NCBI GenBank assembly: GCA_002355935.1
Contig: AP017895.1
Location: 2,480,001-2,544,000 of the forward strand
Reading direction: 5' to 3'
DNA length: 64,000 bases
Source of the DNA: Rothia aeria
Lineage (GTDB): Bacteria > Actinomycetota > Actinomycetes > Actinomycetales > Micrococcaceae
Position numbers and translations under genes: made by a program. How positions within the stretch are numbered: position 1 is the stretch's first letter; each line of letters begins with the position of its first letter. Under the pieces are notes generated by a model that did no database searches, was not told the origin of the DNA, and saw only the letters and a program-made list of their open reading frames with translations. Positions 55,577 to 64,000 of the stretch are shown here, in pieces.

Positions 55577-56013
55577 TCATATTTCTTCTGAGCCGGAAAT
55601 ATCCTCAAAACCAATAATTTTGCTATCACAAAAGTTAATGAGTATGCCGTACGGCTCGGCAATAGGTAGCGGGCTTTCCCTAAAAACAATAGACCAGCTG
55701 CTGCCCTCATAGAACATAAATTCCGGCAGCGAAAGAAGCGGCCCGTCGGGTGCACGATCACCCTCAGAGACCCTAATGCGCCCGGGTTTTCAGCCAGGAT
55801 GTTCTGTAGCAATAGTTCGGCGTCCTGCCGGTACGCAGATGCACGGTTCATTCTGTGGGCAACAAACACAAAATCAGCATCGTGATAGTCGGCAGGGTCA
55901 CTTAGCTGAATGGAGAACGGCATATGTTTAAAGATGCCGTGCAGAAAATACTCCCCTGTCTCACCGGCAGCTGTCACCTGCATACCCGTAAAGCCAGCAG
56001 CATACACATCCAT
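55577..56013 (-). CDS. Unknown protein (frame broken by one base)
   Basis: No family recognised. ATG 56013 is preferred (GGAGGG upstream); a TTG at 56049 is in frame. The start MDVYAAGFTGMQVTAAGETG leads to a small alpha/beta protein (FSIQLSDPADYHDADFVFVA, AELLLQNILAENPGALGSLR). One base added in the GGG run 55748-55750 gives PDGPLLSLPEFMFYEGSSWS and a C-terminus ending FEDISGSEEI. About 145 residues. Directly downstream of ykoC (about 40 bp), so it may be read through from that operon. Confidence 0.6.
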
Positions 56014-56055
56014 GCGGTGACCCGCCCTCCAATCACCAGGTGTACTCAATGCCCG

Positions 56056-56854
56056 CTACCCCCACAGGAACTGCAGGGCGCCCAGCCACCACGACACCCC
56101 ATACGCGAGCGCAACAATCACCACTGAGGCCACCACCAGGTACGCATCCCGACGCGAATAGGCGGGCACACGCGCCCACGACCGCGCCCCCGCACCGAAC
56201 CCGCGCGCCTCCATGGTGACCGCCAGGCGTGAGCCGCGCCTAATAGCCTGCACCATCAGCGCGAACATCTGCCCCGCACCGGTGCGCAGCCGCCCCCACG
56301 GGCCCTGCCCCGCGCCCAGCCCGCGGGCACGCCGCGCCTGCCCCAGCGTATTCCACTCCCCAAATAGGATTCCCACCAGGCGCAGCGCCGCCAGCGCGGC
56401 CAGCACAAACCGTGCCGGGAGCCGGAAGGTCTGCGCCAGCGAATCCCCAGGTCTGTGGGGTCGGTTGAGAGCACGAACGCGAACGTGGGCAGCACCATCG
56501 CCAGGGAGCGGAGCATCATTGAGACGGCGGCAGCCAACGAACCCTGCGTAATACTATTCACCCCGAAGTCGAGGATCACGGGGCCGGTCTTATTCACCAG
56601 GATCGCCACACTCCAGCCGGTGCTGGCCACCGCCACCAGGATGGGCCAGGCGCGGGCCAGCAGGTTGACCGGGCGGAAACCCACCACCGTGAACCCCACC
56701 AGTTCGAGGACGAGCATGACGGTGGCGCTCACCGGGTCTTTAATGAGGATCGCCGCCAGGATAAGCACCACGGTGACCACGCATTTCACCCCCGCGTTCA
56801 GCCCGCCAAACCAGCTGTTCCGTTCGGCGCTTGGCCCGAAAAATCCGTGTTCAT
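56056..56854 (-). CDS. ykoC: ECF transporter T component, YkoC-like (frame broken twice)
   Basis: An EcfT-type membrane coupling protein. ATG 56854 overlaps the ykoD stop (ATGA). One base added in the A5 run 56839-56843 gives MNTDFFGPSAERNSWFGGLN and the helices VVTVVLILAAILIKDPVSAT; a second in the C4 run 56445-56448 gives DLGDSLAQTFRLPARFVLAA and the coupling motif MEARGFGAGARSWARVPAYS, which docks on the ATPases. About 266 residues. Third gene of the TPP-controlled operon. Confidence 0.87.
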
Positions 56855-58481
56855 GCGCGGTTTCCTTCCTGAGCATCCCGGGCGGGCGCATCAAGGGTGA
56901 TGCTCCGCCCACCCAGGGCCGCCGTGAACTCCATATCGTGGGTGATAGACAGCACCGCCGTCCCTTCGGCCAGCAGCCCGCGAATAATGCGCACCAGCTC
57001 ACCCCAAGTGTGGGCGTCCTGCCCGAACGTGGGCTCATCCAGGATGAGCACGCGGGGCGCGGTCGCCAGCGCCGAGGCCACCGACAGGCGGCGTTTCTCC
57101 CCACCGGAAAGAGTGAACGGGTTAGCACCCAGCAGCCCGCTAAGGCGCAGCCGCTCAGCCAGGGACTCGGTGGCGGCAGCAAGCGCGCCCTCATCCACGG
57201 GCTCACGGCGTAAAGCGGCTAGGCGGCGCGGGCCCAGCTGCAGCTCCTCACGCACGGTGCCGCGCACGAACTGGTACTCGGGTTCCTGAAACACGTACCC
57301 GATTCGCCCAAGCAGCTGCGCCGGGTTCCATGAGGGCACATCCCAGCTGGCGGGGTGCGCCTCGTGGGCGAGGTTTTGCAGCGCCGGATGCGCACACAGG
57401 GTGCCGTCGGCGGCGTAGAGCAGCCCGGCCAGGGTGAGGGCAAGCGTTGATTTTCCTACACCGTTTGGGCCCAGGATACTCAGGTGCTCCCCTGCCTGAT
57501 GCTCAGGTTCACCCCGCCGCGCAGGGTGGGCATGCTGATGCGCACGGGTGCGGCATCCGGCATGGTTTTGAGCTGTTTACGGCGGGCACGCAGCTGTTTT
57601 TTGGTGGGGTATTCCCGCGTGATAGCAAGGTTTTCGGCGGAGAGCAGCTCGGCTTTTGGCGCCGTTGGGGTGCCGGGTGTTTCGGGTACGTAGCCGGGCA
57701 CCCACACGCCGTCGGCGATGAGGGTTTCGCGGGCCTCATCAAGCACCTGCTCGGGCGGGCCGTCGTGGGTGATGCCTCCGCCGGAGCCGAGCACGATCAC
57801 GCGGTCCATGTGCTGCGCCCACACGCTCACCCGGTGCTCCACCACGATGAGGGTGGCCCCGGTGTGCGCGGCCGCCCGCACCACGGCCTCACGCACCTGC
57901 TGCACCCCCTGCGGGTCGAGGTTGGCGGTGGGTTCATCCAGCAGGATGGCGCGCGGGTGCATCGCCAGGATCCCGGCAAGCCCCAGGCGCTGTTTCTGCC
58001 CGCCGGAGAGGGCGCTGGTGGGGTGGTCCAGGCTCAGGTGCTCCAGGTTCACGGCGCTCAGGGCTTGGCTGACGCGCTCCCAGATTTCTTCGCGCGGAAT
58101 GCACAGGTTTTCGGGGCCGAAGGCCACATCGTCGCCCACGCGGGCCAGCACCACCGACGACTCCGGGTCTTGCTGCATGAGCCCCACTATTCCGCGCGCA
58201 TCGGCGGGTGTGTGCCCGTCGATGCGTGCGGTACCGAGCTGGCTGTGCCCGTCATCATCGTGAATAACCCCCGCTAGGGCGTGCAGCAGGGTGGATTTCC
58301 CGGCGCCGGAGGGCCCCAGCAGCAGCACTTTCTGGCCGGGTTCGATGCTCAGGGTAATCCCCGAAAACGCGGGTTTTTCACGGCCGGGGTGGTGCCACCC
58401 GAACCCGTCCAGTTCGATGCGTGCCCCCGCTGAGCCTGCTGGTTCTGCGGTGCGGTGCTGCCCCACGGTGGTGGTGTTCAC
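56851..58481 (-). CDS. ykoD: Fused double ATPase of the ECF transporter, YkoD-like (frame broken by one base)
   Basis: Two ABC ATPase domains in one chain. Domain 1: Walker A LLLGPSGAGKSTLLHALAG, signature LSGGQKQRLGLAGIL, Walker B AILLDEPTANLDP. One base added in the C4 run 57489-57492 continues into domain 2: LSILGPNGVGKSTLALTLAG, IGYVFQEPEYQFVRGTVREE, LSGGEKRRLS, LILDEPTFGQD. About 543 residues, as in fused YkoD/EcfA proteins. GTG 58481 with AGGAG upstream. It energises uptake together with ykoC and ykoE. Confidence 0.9.
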
Positions 58482-58511
58482 GGTGTGCCTTTCTCCTGCG
58501 ATAGTGAGGTG

Positions 58512-59111
58512 TTACGCCTGCACGGTGCGGGCTTGCGCCCCCGAGGCGAGGGAGGCGAGCACACCGGTTTTCGCGAGCGCCTTAGTGAGCGCCCACGAGC
58601 CGATACCGGACATTACCAGCCCCGAGAGCACGGAGCACACGATGTAGATTGCGGCTTTGATGGGGTCCATATCCGGGTAGTAGATGAGGATTTCGTTGCC
58701 GCCCATGAACAGCCCCGCAAGCGCACCGGCGAATACCGCCACCGGCAGGTTCCAGCGCCGGTATGCGAACACGGCAAAGGCGATTTCGGCGCCCACACCC
58801 TGGATGAGGCCCGCCAGCAGAATCTCACCGCTGAAAGCGCCCCCGGTCAGGAGCACTGAGATAATGGCGGCCACCACCTCACAGTACAGTGCGGCGCCGG
58901 GTTTGCGGATCAGGTACCCACCGAGCACCCCGGCGAGCAGCCAGGCACCGCCAATGAGGGGCTGGTATTCGGGGACGGCCGCGAAAATGGTTTTAGCGGC
59001 CGGGCTCACCCCAATATCCCACACCCAGAACACTACGGCGCAGGCTACCGCCACGACCGATACGATCACGATTTCGTTCACACGCCATGTGAGGCGAGAT
59101 TTATGTGACAT
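58512..59111 (-). CDS. ykoE: ECF transporter S component, YkoE family
   Basis: 199 residues, about six hydrophobic helices. MSHKSRLTWRVNEIVIVSVV opens the protein; GGAWLLAGVLGGYLIRKPGA and MGGNEILIYYPDMDPIKAAI are YkoE-like. It is the substrate-binding subunit for a thiamine precursor (hydroxymethylpyrimidine) or thiamine. The TPP riboswitch just upstream supports that. GGAGGAAAA precedes ATG 59111. First gene of ykoE-ykoD-ykoC. Confidence 0.92.
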   Translation of the reverse strand: MSHKSRLTWRVNEIVIVSVVAVACAVVFWVWDIGVSPAAKTIFAAVPEYQPLIGGAWLLAGVLGGYLIRKPGAALYCEVVAAIISVLLTGGAFSGEILLAGLIQGVGAEIAFAVFAYRRWNLPVAVFAGALAGLFMGGNEILIYYPDMDPIKAAIYIVCSVLSGLVMSGIGSWALTKALAKTGVLASLASGAQARTVQA

Positions 59112-59177
59112 TTTTCCTCCCGTCGTTGGAAGGGGGACAGCCTCGCCCCGTGTATGTGGGCGGGGTTATCGAGAATA

Positions 59178-59262
59178 GTCGACTCCCTACACCGGTACTA
59201 ACCGGATCAGGTTCGAGGGTCTGCGTAGCACTCTCAGCGCCGTAGGGCGCTCCCCTGTCGTT
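59178..59262 (-). ncRNA. TPP riboswitch (THI element)
   Basis: Read on the minus strand, the conserved elements occur in order: GGGGAGC, GCTGAGAGTG, ACCCTCGAACCTGATC, GGTTAGTACCGGTGTAGGGA. This is the standard thiamine pyrophosphate aptamer. It lies about 65 bp upstream of ykoE and should shut off the transporter when TPP is plentiful. Confidence 0.96.
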
Positions 59263-59505
59263 AATGCCCGGGTACCGCCCGGGGTCCATACATATTCTAC
59301 ATACAGGTGAAGGCTTTGGTGAATCCCGCTCAAAGACCGTGTTCTGCCCAAAGAATAGCGGGTAATAGGCGTGAAGCTGCCCGAAAGTGGCTTTTGATGT
59401 GGCGGGGCGGGTATCACACCCTGAAAAATCCGCGCCGGGTGCGCGTAACCTCGTAAAAGCATATACGCTAGAGGGTAGGGTATTTCTATCGAATGGAGAA
59501 ACTAT

Positions 59506-59745
59506 ATGAACCCCGTCGCCAAAATCGCCATCACCGGTGTGAACCTCGCCGCGTCCGCTCTCGTAGGCAAGGGCCTGAGCTATGTGTGGAAGGGTGTTAC
59601 TGGCAATGAACCGCCGACTATCGCCCCCGAATCTGAAGACACCGTGCGCAACGTTATTATTTGGGCGGTGCTCACCTCGGTGGTGGGTACGCTGGTGAGC
59701 ATTGGTATTGCCCGCGCCCAGCGTCGCTTCCTGCCCACCCGGTAG
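59506..59745 (+). CDS. DUF4235 membrane protein
   Basis: 79 residues, GGAGAAACTAT before the ATG. Two hydrophobic segments (ITGVNLAASALVGKGLSYVW; VIIWAVLTSVVGTLVSIGIA) with the mid-segment WKGVTGNEPP, characteristic of DUF4235, a small actinobacterial membrane family without known function. Monocistronic. Confidence 0.88.
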   Translation: MNPVAKIAITGVNLAASALVGKGLSYVWKGVTGNEPPTIAPESEDTVRNVIIWAVLTSVVGTLVSIGIARAQRRFLPTR

Positions 59746-59896
59746 CGCGTACCGTACCGCACACCACCCGCTGATGCGGGTATTTTGAGGGGATGCGCGG
59801 GTTCGCCGCACCGGCCCGCGTGTCCTTCACTTTTTCACACAAAACATCCCCGCGGAATGCGCACGGTCGCGCCCGCCTGACAGCTTTTCAAAGAAC

Positions 59897-61312
59897 ATGG
59901 CTACTACACCTGACCACAGCACCAGCCGCCGTTCGGTGGCCTCATGGGTGCTTTGGGACGTCGGATCGTCAAGTTTCGACACCATCATGACCACCTTCAT
60001 TTTCACGGTCTACCTCACCAGCGCATACTTCGGGTCTAAGGAGGGCACCTCTGCGGCGCTGTCGCTGGGGCTGACCATTGCGGGGTTTTTCATCGCCCTG
60101 TTGGCGCCAGTCACCGGCCAGCGTGCCGATAAAACGGGTAAGGGCATCTTCTGGCTGGGTGTGAACACGCTGTCGCTGGTGACGTTGACGGCGCTGTGCT
60201 TTTTCGTTGCGCCCTCCCCAGCGTACCTGTGGCTGGGGGTGAGCCTGGTGTCGGCGGCAAGCGTGTTCAGTGAGTTCGCGTTCGTGAACTACAACGCTGT
60301 GCTTCCACGGGTTTCAACCCCGAATAATATCGGCAAAATCTCGGGTCTTGGCTGGTCGGCCGGATACCTGGGCGGGGTGCTGGCGCTGGGTGTGGTGCTG
60401 TGGGGGTTCGTGCTTGAACCGAATGGGCTGCGGCTCAGCACCGACGATGCGTTCAATATCCGTGCTGTCGCCCTGTTCTCGGCGTTCTGGTGCCTGGTGT
60501 TCTGCCTTCCACTGCTGGTACGGATGCGGCGCCGGGAGCGGTTCCTGCCGGAGGTGCTGCCCGTGCGTGAGCTGAAGTTCTTAGAACGCGGTTTTACACG
60601 GCTTTCCCCGGCCCGCCAGGGCGGGCTGTTCGCCTCGTACCGGGAGCTGTGGCGCACCATTGTGCGGCTGCAGAAAAGCGCCCCGCAGACCCTGTACTTT
60701 CTGCTGGCAAGCGCGGTGTTTCGTGACGGGCTGACCGGCATTTTCACGTTCGGCGGTATCCTGGCGGCGGGCACGTTCGGTTTCACCACATCTGATGTGA
60801 TTATTTTCGGTATTGCCGGTAACGCCGTGGCCGCTATTGGCGCGGTCCTTGGCGGGTACCTGGACGACTACCTGGGGCCGAAGAAAATTATTGTGTTCTC
60901 GCTGGTGGGTATTCTGCTGGCCGCCACCCCGCTGCTGCTGTTCCCGTACCCGGGCACGTTCTGGGTGTGCGCACTGGTGCTGTGCCTGTTTGTGGGCCCG
61001 GCGCAGTCGGCGTCCCGCACGTTCCTGGCGCGTATTGCCGACCCGGGCACGGAGGGTGAACTGTTCGGCTTGTACTCCACAACCGGGCGGGCCACAAGCT
61101 TCTTAGCCCCCATGCTGTTCGGTGTTTTCGTGGTGATTTTCAACGCCCAGGTGTGGGGCATCTTGGGGATTATGATCGTGATTCTGGCCGGGCTGCTCAT
61201 GCTCCTGCCGCTGGAATCGCCGGAGGCGCTGCGGCAGCGTAAAGCCCGCCGGCTGGAGAAGAAACAGGTGAAGCGGGAGAGGAAAGAGCACAAGGCCGCC
61301 CACCGGCGGTAA
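59897..61312 (+). CDS. MFS transporter, UMF1/Atg22-like
   Basis: 471 residues with about twelve membrane helices. The start VASWVLWDVGSSSFDTIMTT, followed by VYLTSAYFGSKEGTSAALSL and FVNYNAVLPRVSTPNNIGKI, is typical of the UMF1 (Atg22-like) group, whose substrates are mostly unknown (amino acids in yeast vacuoles). The C-terminus is a long basic tail (KARRLEKKQVKRERKEHKAA). A perfect hairpin terminator follows. Confidence 0.9.
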   Translation: MATTPDHSTSRRSVASWVLWDVGSSSFDTIMTTFIFTVYLTSAYFGSKEGTSAALSLGLTIAGFFIALLAPVTGQRADKTGKGIFWLGVNTLSLVTLTALCFFVAPSPAYLWLGVSLVSAASVFSEFAFVNYNAVLPRVSTPNNIGKISGLGWSAGYLGGVLALGVVLWGFVLEPNGLRLSTDDAFNIRAVALFSAFWCLVFCLPLLVRMRRRERFLPEVLPVRELKFLERGFTRLSPARQGGLFASYRELWRTIVRLQKSAPQTLYFLLASAVFRDGLTGIFTFGGILAAGTFGFTTSDVIIFGIAGNAVAAIGAVLGGYLDDYLGPKKIIVFSLVGILLAATPLLLFPYPGTFWVCALVLCLFVGPAQSASRTFLARIADPGTEGELFGLYSTTGRATSFLAPMLFGVFVVIFNAQVWGILGIMIVILAGLLMLLPLESPEALRQRKARRLEKKQVKRERKEHKAAHRR

Positions 61313-61330
61313 GGGGCAGCATACCGCAAC

Positions 61331-61373
61331 GCACCGGCCGCATCACAAAATAACTCTGTGATGCGGCCGGTGC
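61331..61373. terminator. Bidirectional terminator with a perfect 17-bp stem
   Basis: 61331-61347 and 61357-61373 are exact reverse complements with a 9-nt loop, followed by GTTTGTG. It sits between the convergent MFS and P-loop genes. Confidence 0.88.
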
Positions 61374-61402
61374 GTTTGTGCCTAGTCAGTCTGCGGACCA
61401 GC

Positions 61403-62766
61403 CTACTCGGTGGCCTCCGCGTTTTGAGTGGTACCCCTGCGGGAGTCCCATCGGCGTCTTCTGCGGTATCTTCTGCGGCGGTTTCGCTACCGGGAGCGCC
61501 CTCTTCAGAGGCGGCCGCATCCGGGTCGGCGGCATCCGGCTCAGCCGGTTCAGGGTCTGTGTACAGCGGGTCATCCACCGTGCGCACCGTCAAAATACCC
61601 GCCTCAGAAAGCTGCGTAATCACCGTATCGTACGCATCCCGCGGCAGACCCTCAAACAGTTCGCACAGCAGCTCATAGTGCTTCTCTGAAGAGATCTGCT
61701 GCTCAGCAGCGATCCAGCATTCGGCTGCGAACCCCGACAGCTCGTTCAGGGCCTCACCGCGGTGCAGCAGGAACGTCTCCTCCCCCACCAGGTACCCCTC
61801 ACTACCGGGCGCACGGGCCACCGTCACAGTACCGTTAGCGAACACGTTCGGCAGGGCGTCTGCAGGCTCAAACGTCTGGTACCCTTCAGCCTCACGCTCC
61901 GGCAGCCCCTCACCACTAAGCAACTGATACACCAGCGGCTCAGCCTGCTGCACCTCCGAATACACCAGACGCCACACACCGCCGCTTTCAATAATCACAT
62001 CGGCGATGCTGCGCAGCCCCTCACGGGTGAACATCAGCCCCGAGGTCTGCTCACAGATCGTCATAAGCGCCTGCGCCAGCGGCACCGGCTCAATACGCGG
62101 GGAGGTCGGCTCATCACGGCGGTCAATGATCACCACACGCTCAAGACGGTAACTGTGATCATCCGCAGCAACCACGTTCAGCCCCAGCTCGGCGGGGTTC
62201 TGCTGCTCCTTCGGCTCGTCGGGGGCAACAATGACCGACAGCGGCTTCGGGTACGGCACCACGGCACCAGTGGTGCGCTCAATAATGGTGGTCTCATCCG
62301 TCAGGTACGCCAAACGCTGCCCCAAGTAGCGGGAGGCAGTGGTTTTACCGCTGCCGGATGCCCCCACCAAAGTAACGGCACGCTTCGTGGCGGGGTCACC
62401 AATGGCGGCAGCATGCAGCAGCACCTTAGAACCACCCACCAGCTGCTGAATCATAGCGACCGTGAGCATGGACGTCATGGACTGCAGCGCCTCAGCCTCA
62501 CGGGTGACGTTCACCATCTGCATGGTCTCGAAACCGTTCATCAGCTGCGGGACCTCATCAAACAGGTTTCTGCTGCCATCATGCGCCACGAGCATATGCG
62601 CCACGGAGCGGGTCGCCTCAACAGCCGCCTCAACGCTCTCATACAGCACCGGGTCGAGGGTAGCCCAAATCTGCTCCACCTTGCTCACGAACTGCTCGTC
62701 AGCGCCGGGACCAAACACCACCTTCAGTTGGGCGCCAGCGGGCCGCACAACCATTGTAGGGAACAA
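61403..62766 (-). CDS. HprK-like P-loop protein (frame broken by one base)
   Basis: The central domain resembles HPr kinase-type P-loop proteins: VLLHAAAIGDPATKRAVTLV, GASGSGKTTASRYLGQRLAY, LTDETTIIERTTGAVVPYPK, then PLSVIVAP. A PqqD-like C-terminal segment follows (YDTVITQLSEAGILTVRTVD), then an acidic Ala/Glu/Pro tail. As given the frame runs on into the MFS gene. One base added in the C4 run 61434-61437 gives a stop at 61403, just before the shared terminator, and about 454 residues. TTG 62766 has AAGAGAA upstream; ATG 62754 is an alternative. Orphan: no modified-peptide biosynthesis gene is adjacent. Confidence 0.7.
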
Positions 62767-62809
62767 CAGTATTCTCTTTTCTCTTAGCCATCAGGACAAT
62801 AAACCCCGG

Positions 62810-63409
62810 CTAATCTGCGGGATTCTCAGTAACGGGAATCTCGGTACGGTGAAAGTTCAAGTAGCTGCGCGAAGCCGTGGGCCCGCGCTGACCCTGGTAG
62901 CGGTTGCCGTAAGCGCCCGAACCGTAAGGGTGCTCAGTCTCGCTCGTGAGCCTGAAGAAGCACAACTGGCCCACTTTAGAACCCGGCCACAGCATGACCG
63001 GCAGGGTCGCCATATTCGACAGTTCCAGGGTCACATGCCCCGAAAAGCCGGGGTCAATAAACCCGGCCGTGGAATGCGTCATCAAACCCAAACGCCCCAG
63101 CGACGACTTCCCCTCAAGACGCGCCGCCACATCCGACGGCAAAGTCACCTTCTCATAGGTTGAGCCGAGAACGAACTCACCCGGGTGCAGAATAAAAGGC
63201 TCATCGGGGGCAACCTCAACCAGGCGGGTGAGGTCTTCCTGCGGCTGCGACGGGTCAATGTACGGGTACTTATGGTTATCGAACAGCCTGAAAAAACGGT
63301 CGATGCGCACATCAACACTGGCTGGCTGAATCATCGAGTCGTCGAACGGGTTGAGCACGATGCGCCCGTCAGCAATTTCCTGTCGTATATCGCGGTCTGA
63401 GATAAGCAC
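62810..63409 (-). CDS. dcd: dCTP deaminase, bifunctional dUTP-forming type
   Basis: 199 residues, GTG start. [60 protein letters not shown] and [15 protein letters not shown] closely follow the mycobacterial Dcd-Dut pattern, so it probably converts dCTP directly to dUMP. The catalytic Glu is in HVTLELSN. The C-terminal [16 protein letters not shown] closes over the nucleotide. Ends 43 bp before the P-loop gene start. Confidence 0.95.
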   Translation of the reverse strand: MLISDRDIRQEIADGRIVLNPFDDSMIQPASVDVRIDRFFRLFDNHKYPYIDPSQPQEDLTRLVEVAPDEPFILHPGEFVLGSTYEKVTLPSDVAARLEGKSSLGRLGLMTHSTAGFIDPGFSGHVTLELSNMATLPVMLWPGSKVGQLCFFRLTSETEHPYGSGAYGNRYQGQRGPTASRSYLNFHRTEIPVTENPAD

Positions 63410-63608
63410 TCTCTAAGGATACCTAGTGTATCCCCTCCCGTGCGCACCGAAGCGCCGCAAATTTTAGGGCGTGCCGCACAATTGCACCCGCATCGGTTCT
63501 GAACGACGCGGCGGCGGGGCACTACCGGGCGGGGTGATGAGGCACGCACCCGGCCGGTATGCGAAAAACCCAAACACACGCTACACTAGATATGTCCATT
63601 ACGGATAC

Positions 63609-63679
63609 GCGGCTGTAGCTCAATGGTAGAGCGCACGCTTCCCAAGCCTGATACGCGGGTTCGATTCCCGTCAGCCGCT
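63609..63679 (+). tRNA. tRNA-Gly (anticodon CCC)
   Basis: Acceptor stem GCGGCTG / CAGCCGC (7 bp), D-arm AGCTC...GAGC, anticodon loop TTCCCAA and T-arm GCGGGTTCGATTCCCGT. The anticodon stem has a C-C mismatch in its middle pair as given (CACGC against GCCTG). CCA is not encoded. A terminator follows directly. Confidence 0.93.
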
Positions 63680-63684
63680 CTCAT

Positions 63685-63712
63685 AAACCCCTAGCTTCTG
63701 TTAGGGGTTTTC
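63685..63712 (+). terminator. Terminator of tRNA-Gly
   Basis: AACCCCTA pairs with TAGGGGTT, followed by TTCGC. It lies immediately after the tRNA. Confidence 0.8.
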
Positions 63713-63808
63713 GCATACCCAGCCTTGGACGGGAATCGCTTCCAGGCGCGGATTTGGTACCTCGCTCACTCGGAATCCGCACCCTCCAGCCCGTCAGCCG
63801 CTCCACTT

Positions 63809-63844
63809 AGGTCTCCAACCGTTAGGCTGGAGACCTCTTTTTTA
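63809..63844 (+). terminator. Terminator after the second tRNA 3'-end copy
   Basis: AGGTCTCCA pairs with TGGAGACCT around a short loop, followed by CTTTTTT. A strong intrinsic terminator with no intact gene just before it. Confidence 0.85.
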
Positions 63845-63926
63845 GGCTTTGGGGAATCGCTTACGCTAAAAAATCGCCCCATAAAGGACGATTTTTTACC
63901 TCCAGCCCGTCAGCCGCTCTCAAAAG

Positions 63927-63955
63927 TTCTGGTGTTTACCAGGGCTTTTTTATTT
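63927..63955 (+). terminator. Terminator-like hairpin after the third tRNA 3'-end copy
   Basis: TCTGGT pairs with ACCAGG-type bases around GTTT, followed by GCTTTTTTATTTT. Weaker than the two before it. Confidence 0.6.
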
Positions 63956-64000
63956 TCCTCAGCTAGCCCCGCGAGCAGGTGGTTTTTGGAAGCGTATGTT

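Larger units (their letters stand above)
63667..63919 (+). repeat. Three copies of the tRNA-Gly 3' end
   Basis: CCCGTCAGCCGCTC, the tRNA 3' end plus one base, occurs at 63667-63680 (in the tRNA), 63790-63803 and 63906-63919. The two downstream copies share 21 identical bases (63783-63803 and 63899-63919), and each copy is followed by its own hairpin terminator. Upstream of each extra copy is GGGAATCGCTT (63731-63741, about 63852-63862). The first of these sits in GACGGGAATCG (63728-63738), the reverse complement of the tRNA T-arm half at 63662-63672. Confidence 0.85.
63680..64000. other. Right edge: tRNA 3'-end repeats and terminators, no gene
   Basis: About 320 bp made up of the two partial tRNA-end copies, three terminators and short spacers. 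No open frame with coding character is visible. Confidence 0.6.

Noticed and set aside
56851-58481. Two separate ATPase genes in the ECF operon
   Set aside because: One added base at 57489-57492 joins both domains without a start or ribosome-binding site between them, and YkoD proteins are normally fused.
61762-62787. A 341-codon plus-strand frame opposite the HprK-like gene
   Set aside because: His/Arg/Gln-rich antisense reading with no recognisable domain; the minus strand has a clear P-loop.

Overview
The window looks like a chromosomal segment of a mid-to-high-GC actinobacterium, most likely Rothia or a close relative in the Micrococcaceae. This is inference from gene families: a menaquinone (men) pathway, a dCTP deaminase of the mycobacterial bifunctional type, MetP/MetS, DUF4235, DUF6318 and a TPP-controlled YkoEDC transporter. 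No 16S gene is present to settle it.

Layout. 0.3-9.8 kb: yajQ, htpX, a Fur-type regulator beside a catalase, a Phd/RelE-like toxin-antitoxin pair, an SseB-like gene divergent from a DUF6882-like coiled-coil gene, and rarD. 10-17 kb: metPS, a long-chain polyprenyl diphosphate synthase with menG, and a polar amino acid ABC transporter. 17-25 kb: AraC regulator, SDR oxidoreductase, cupin, PAP2 phosphatase, menC-menD and an MBL-fold hydrolase. 25.5-28.4 kb: gluQ and putP. 28.5-48.1 kb: an accessory region of ten tandem paralogues, all on the minus strand, called P1 to P10 here from left to right (P10 is the 5'-most in transcription order). Each has an alpha-helical N-terminal domain, an 11-residue-repeat beta-helix of the Pentapeptide_3 kind rich in Tyr and Cys, and usually a short C-terminal domain. 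The array is split between P3 and P4 by four envelope or secretion genes (TadE-like, DUF6318 lipoprotein, a secreted protein, SAF/CpaB-like). It is flanked by a small unknown gene on the left and a HepT/MntA toxin-antitoxin pair on the right. 49-53 kb: menB-menE-menA and a quinone reductase-like gene. 53-56 kb: small metabolic and unknown genes. 56-59.3 kb: ykoE-ykoD-ykoC behind a TPP riboswitch. 59.5-64 kb: DUF4235, an MFS transporter, an HprK-like P-loop protein, dcd and tRNA-Gly followed by two partial copies of its 3' end.

Menaquinone is the main shared theme outside the array: menG plus the polyprenyl synthase, menC-menD and menB-menE-menA supply the ring, the tail and the final methylation. 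menF and menH are not in the window.

A caution runs through the annotation. I find 32 places where a family-conserved reading frame is broken and restored by adding one base to a homopolymer run. All 32 are apparent single-base losses, and they hit housekeeping genes such as menB, menC, menD and menE. I read them as homopolymer undercalls in the sequence, not as pseudogenes, and annotate the affected genes as whole genes with the break positions. The strongest candidate for something undescribed is the ten-gene array with its shared promoter-like motif.
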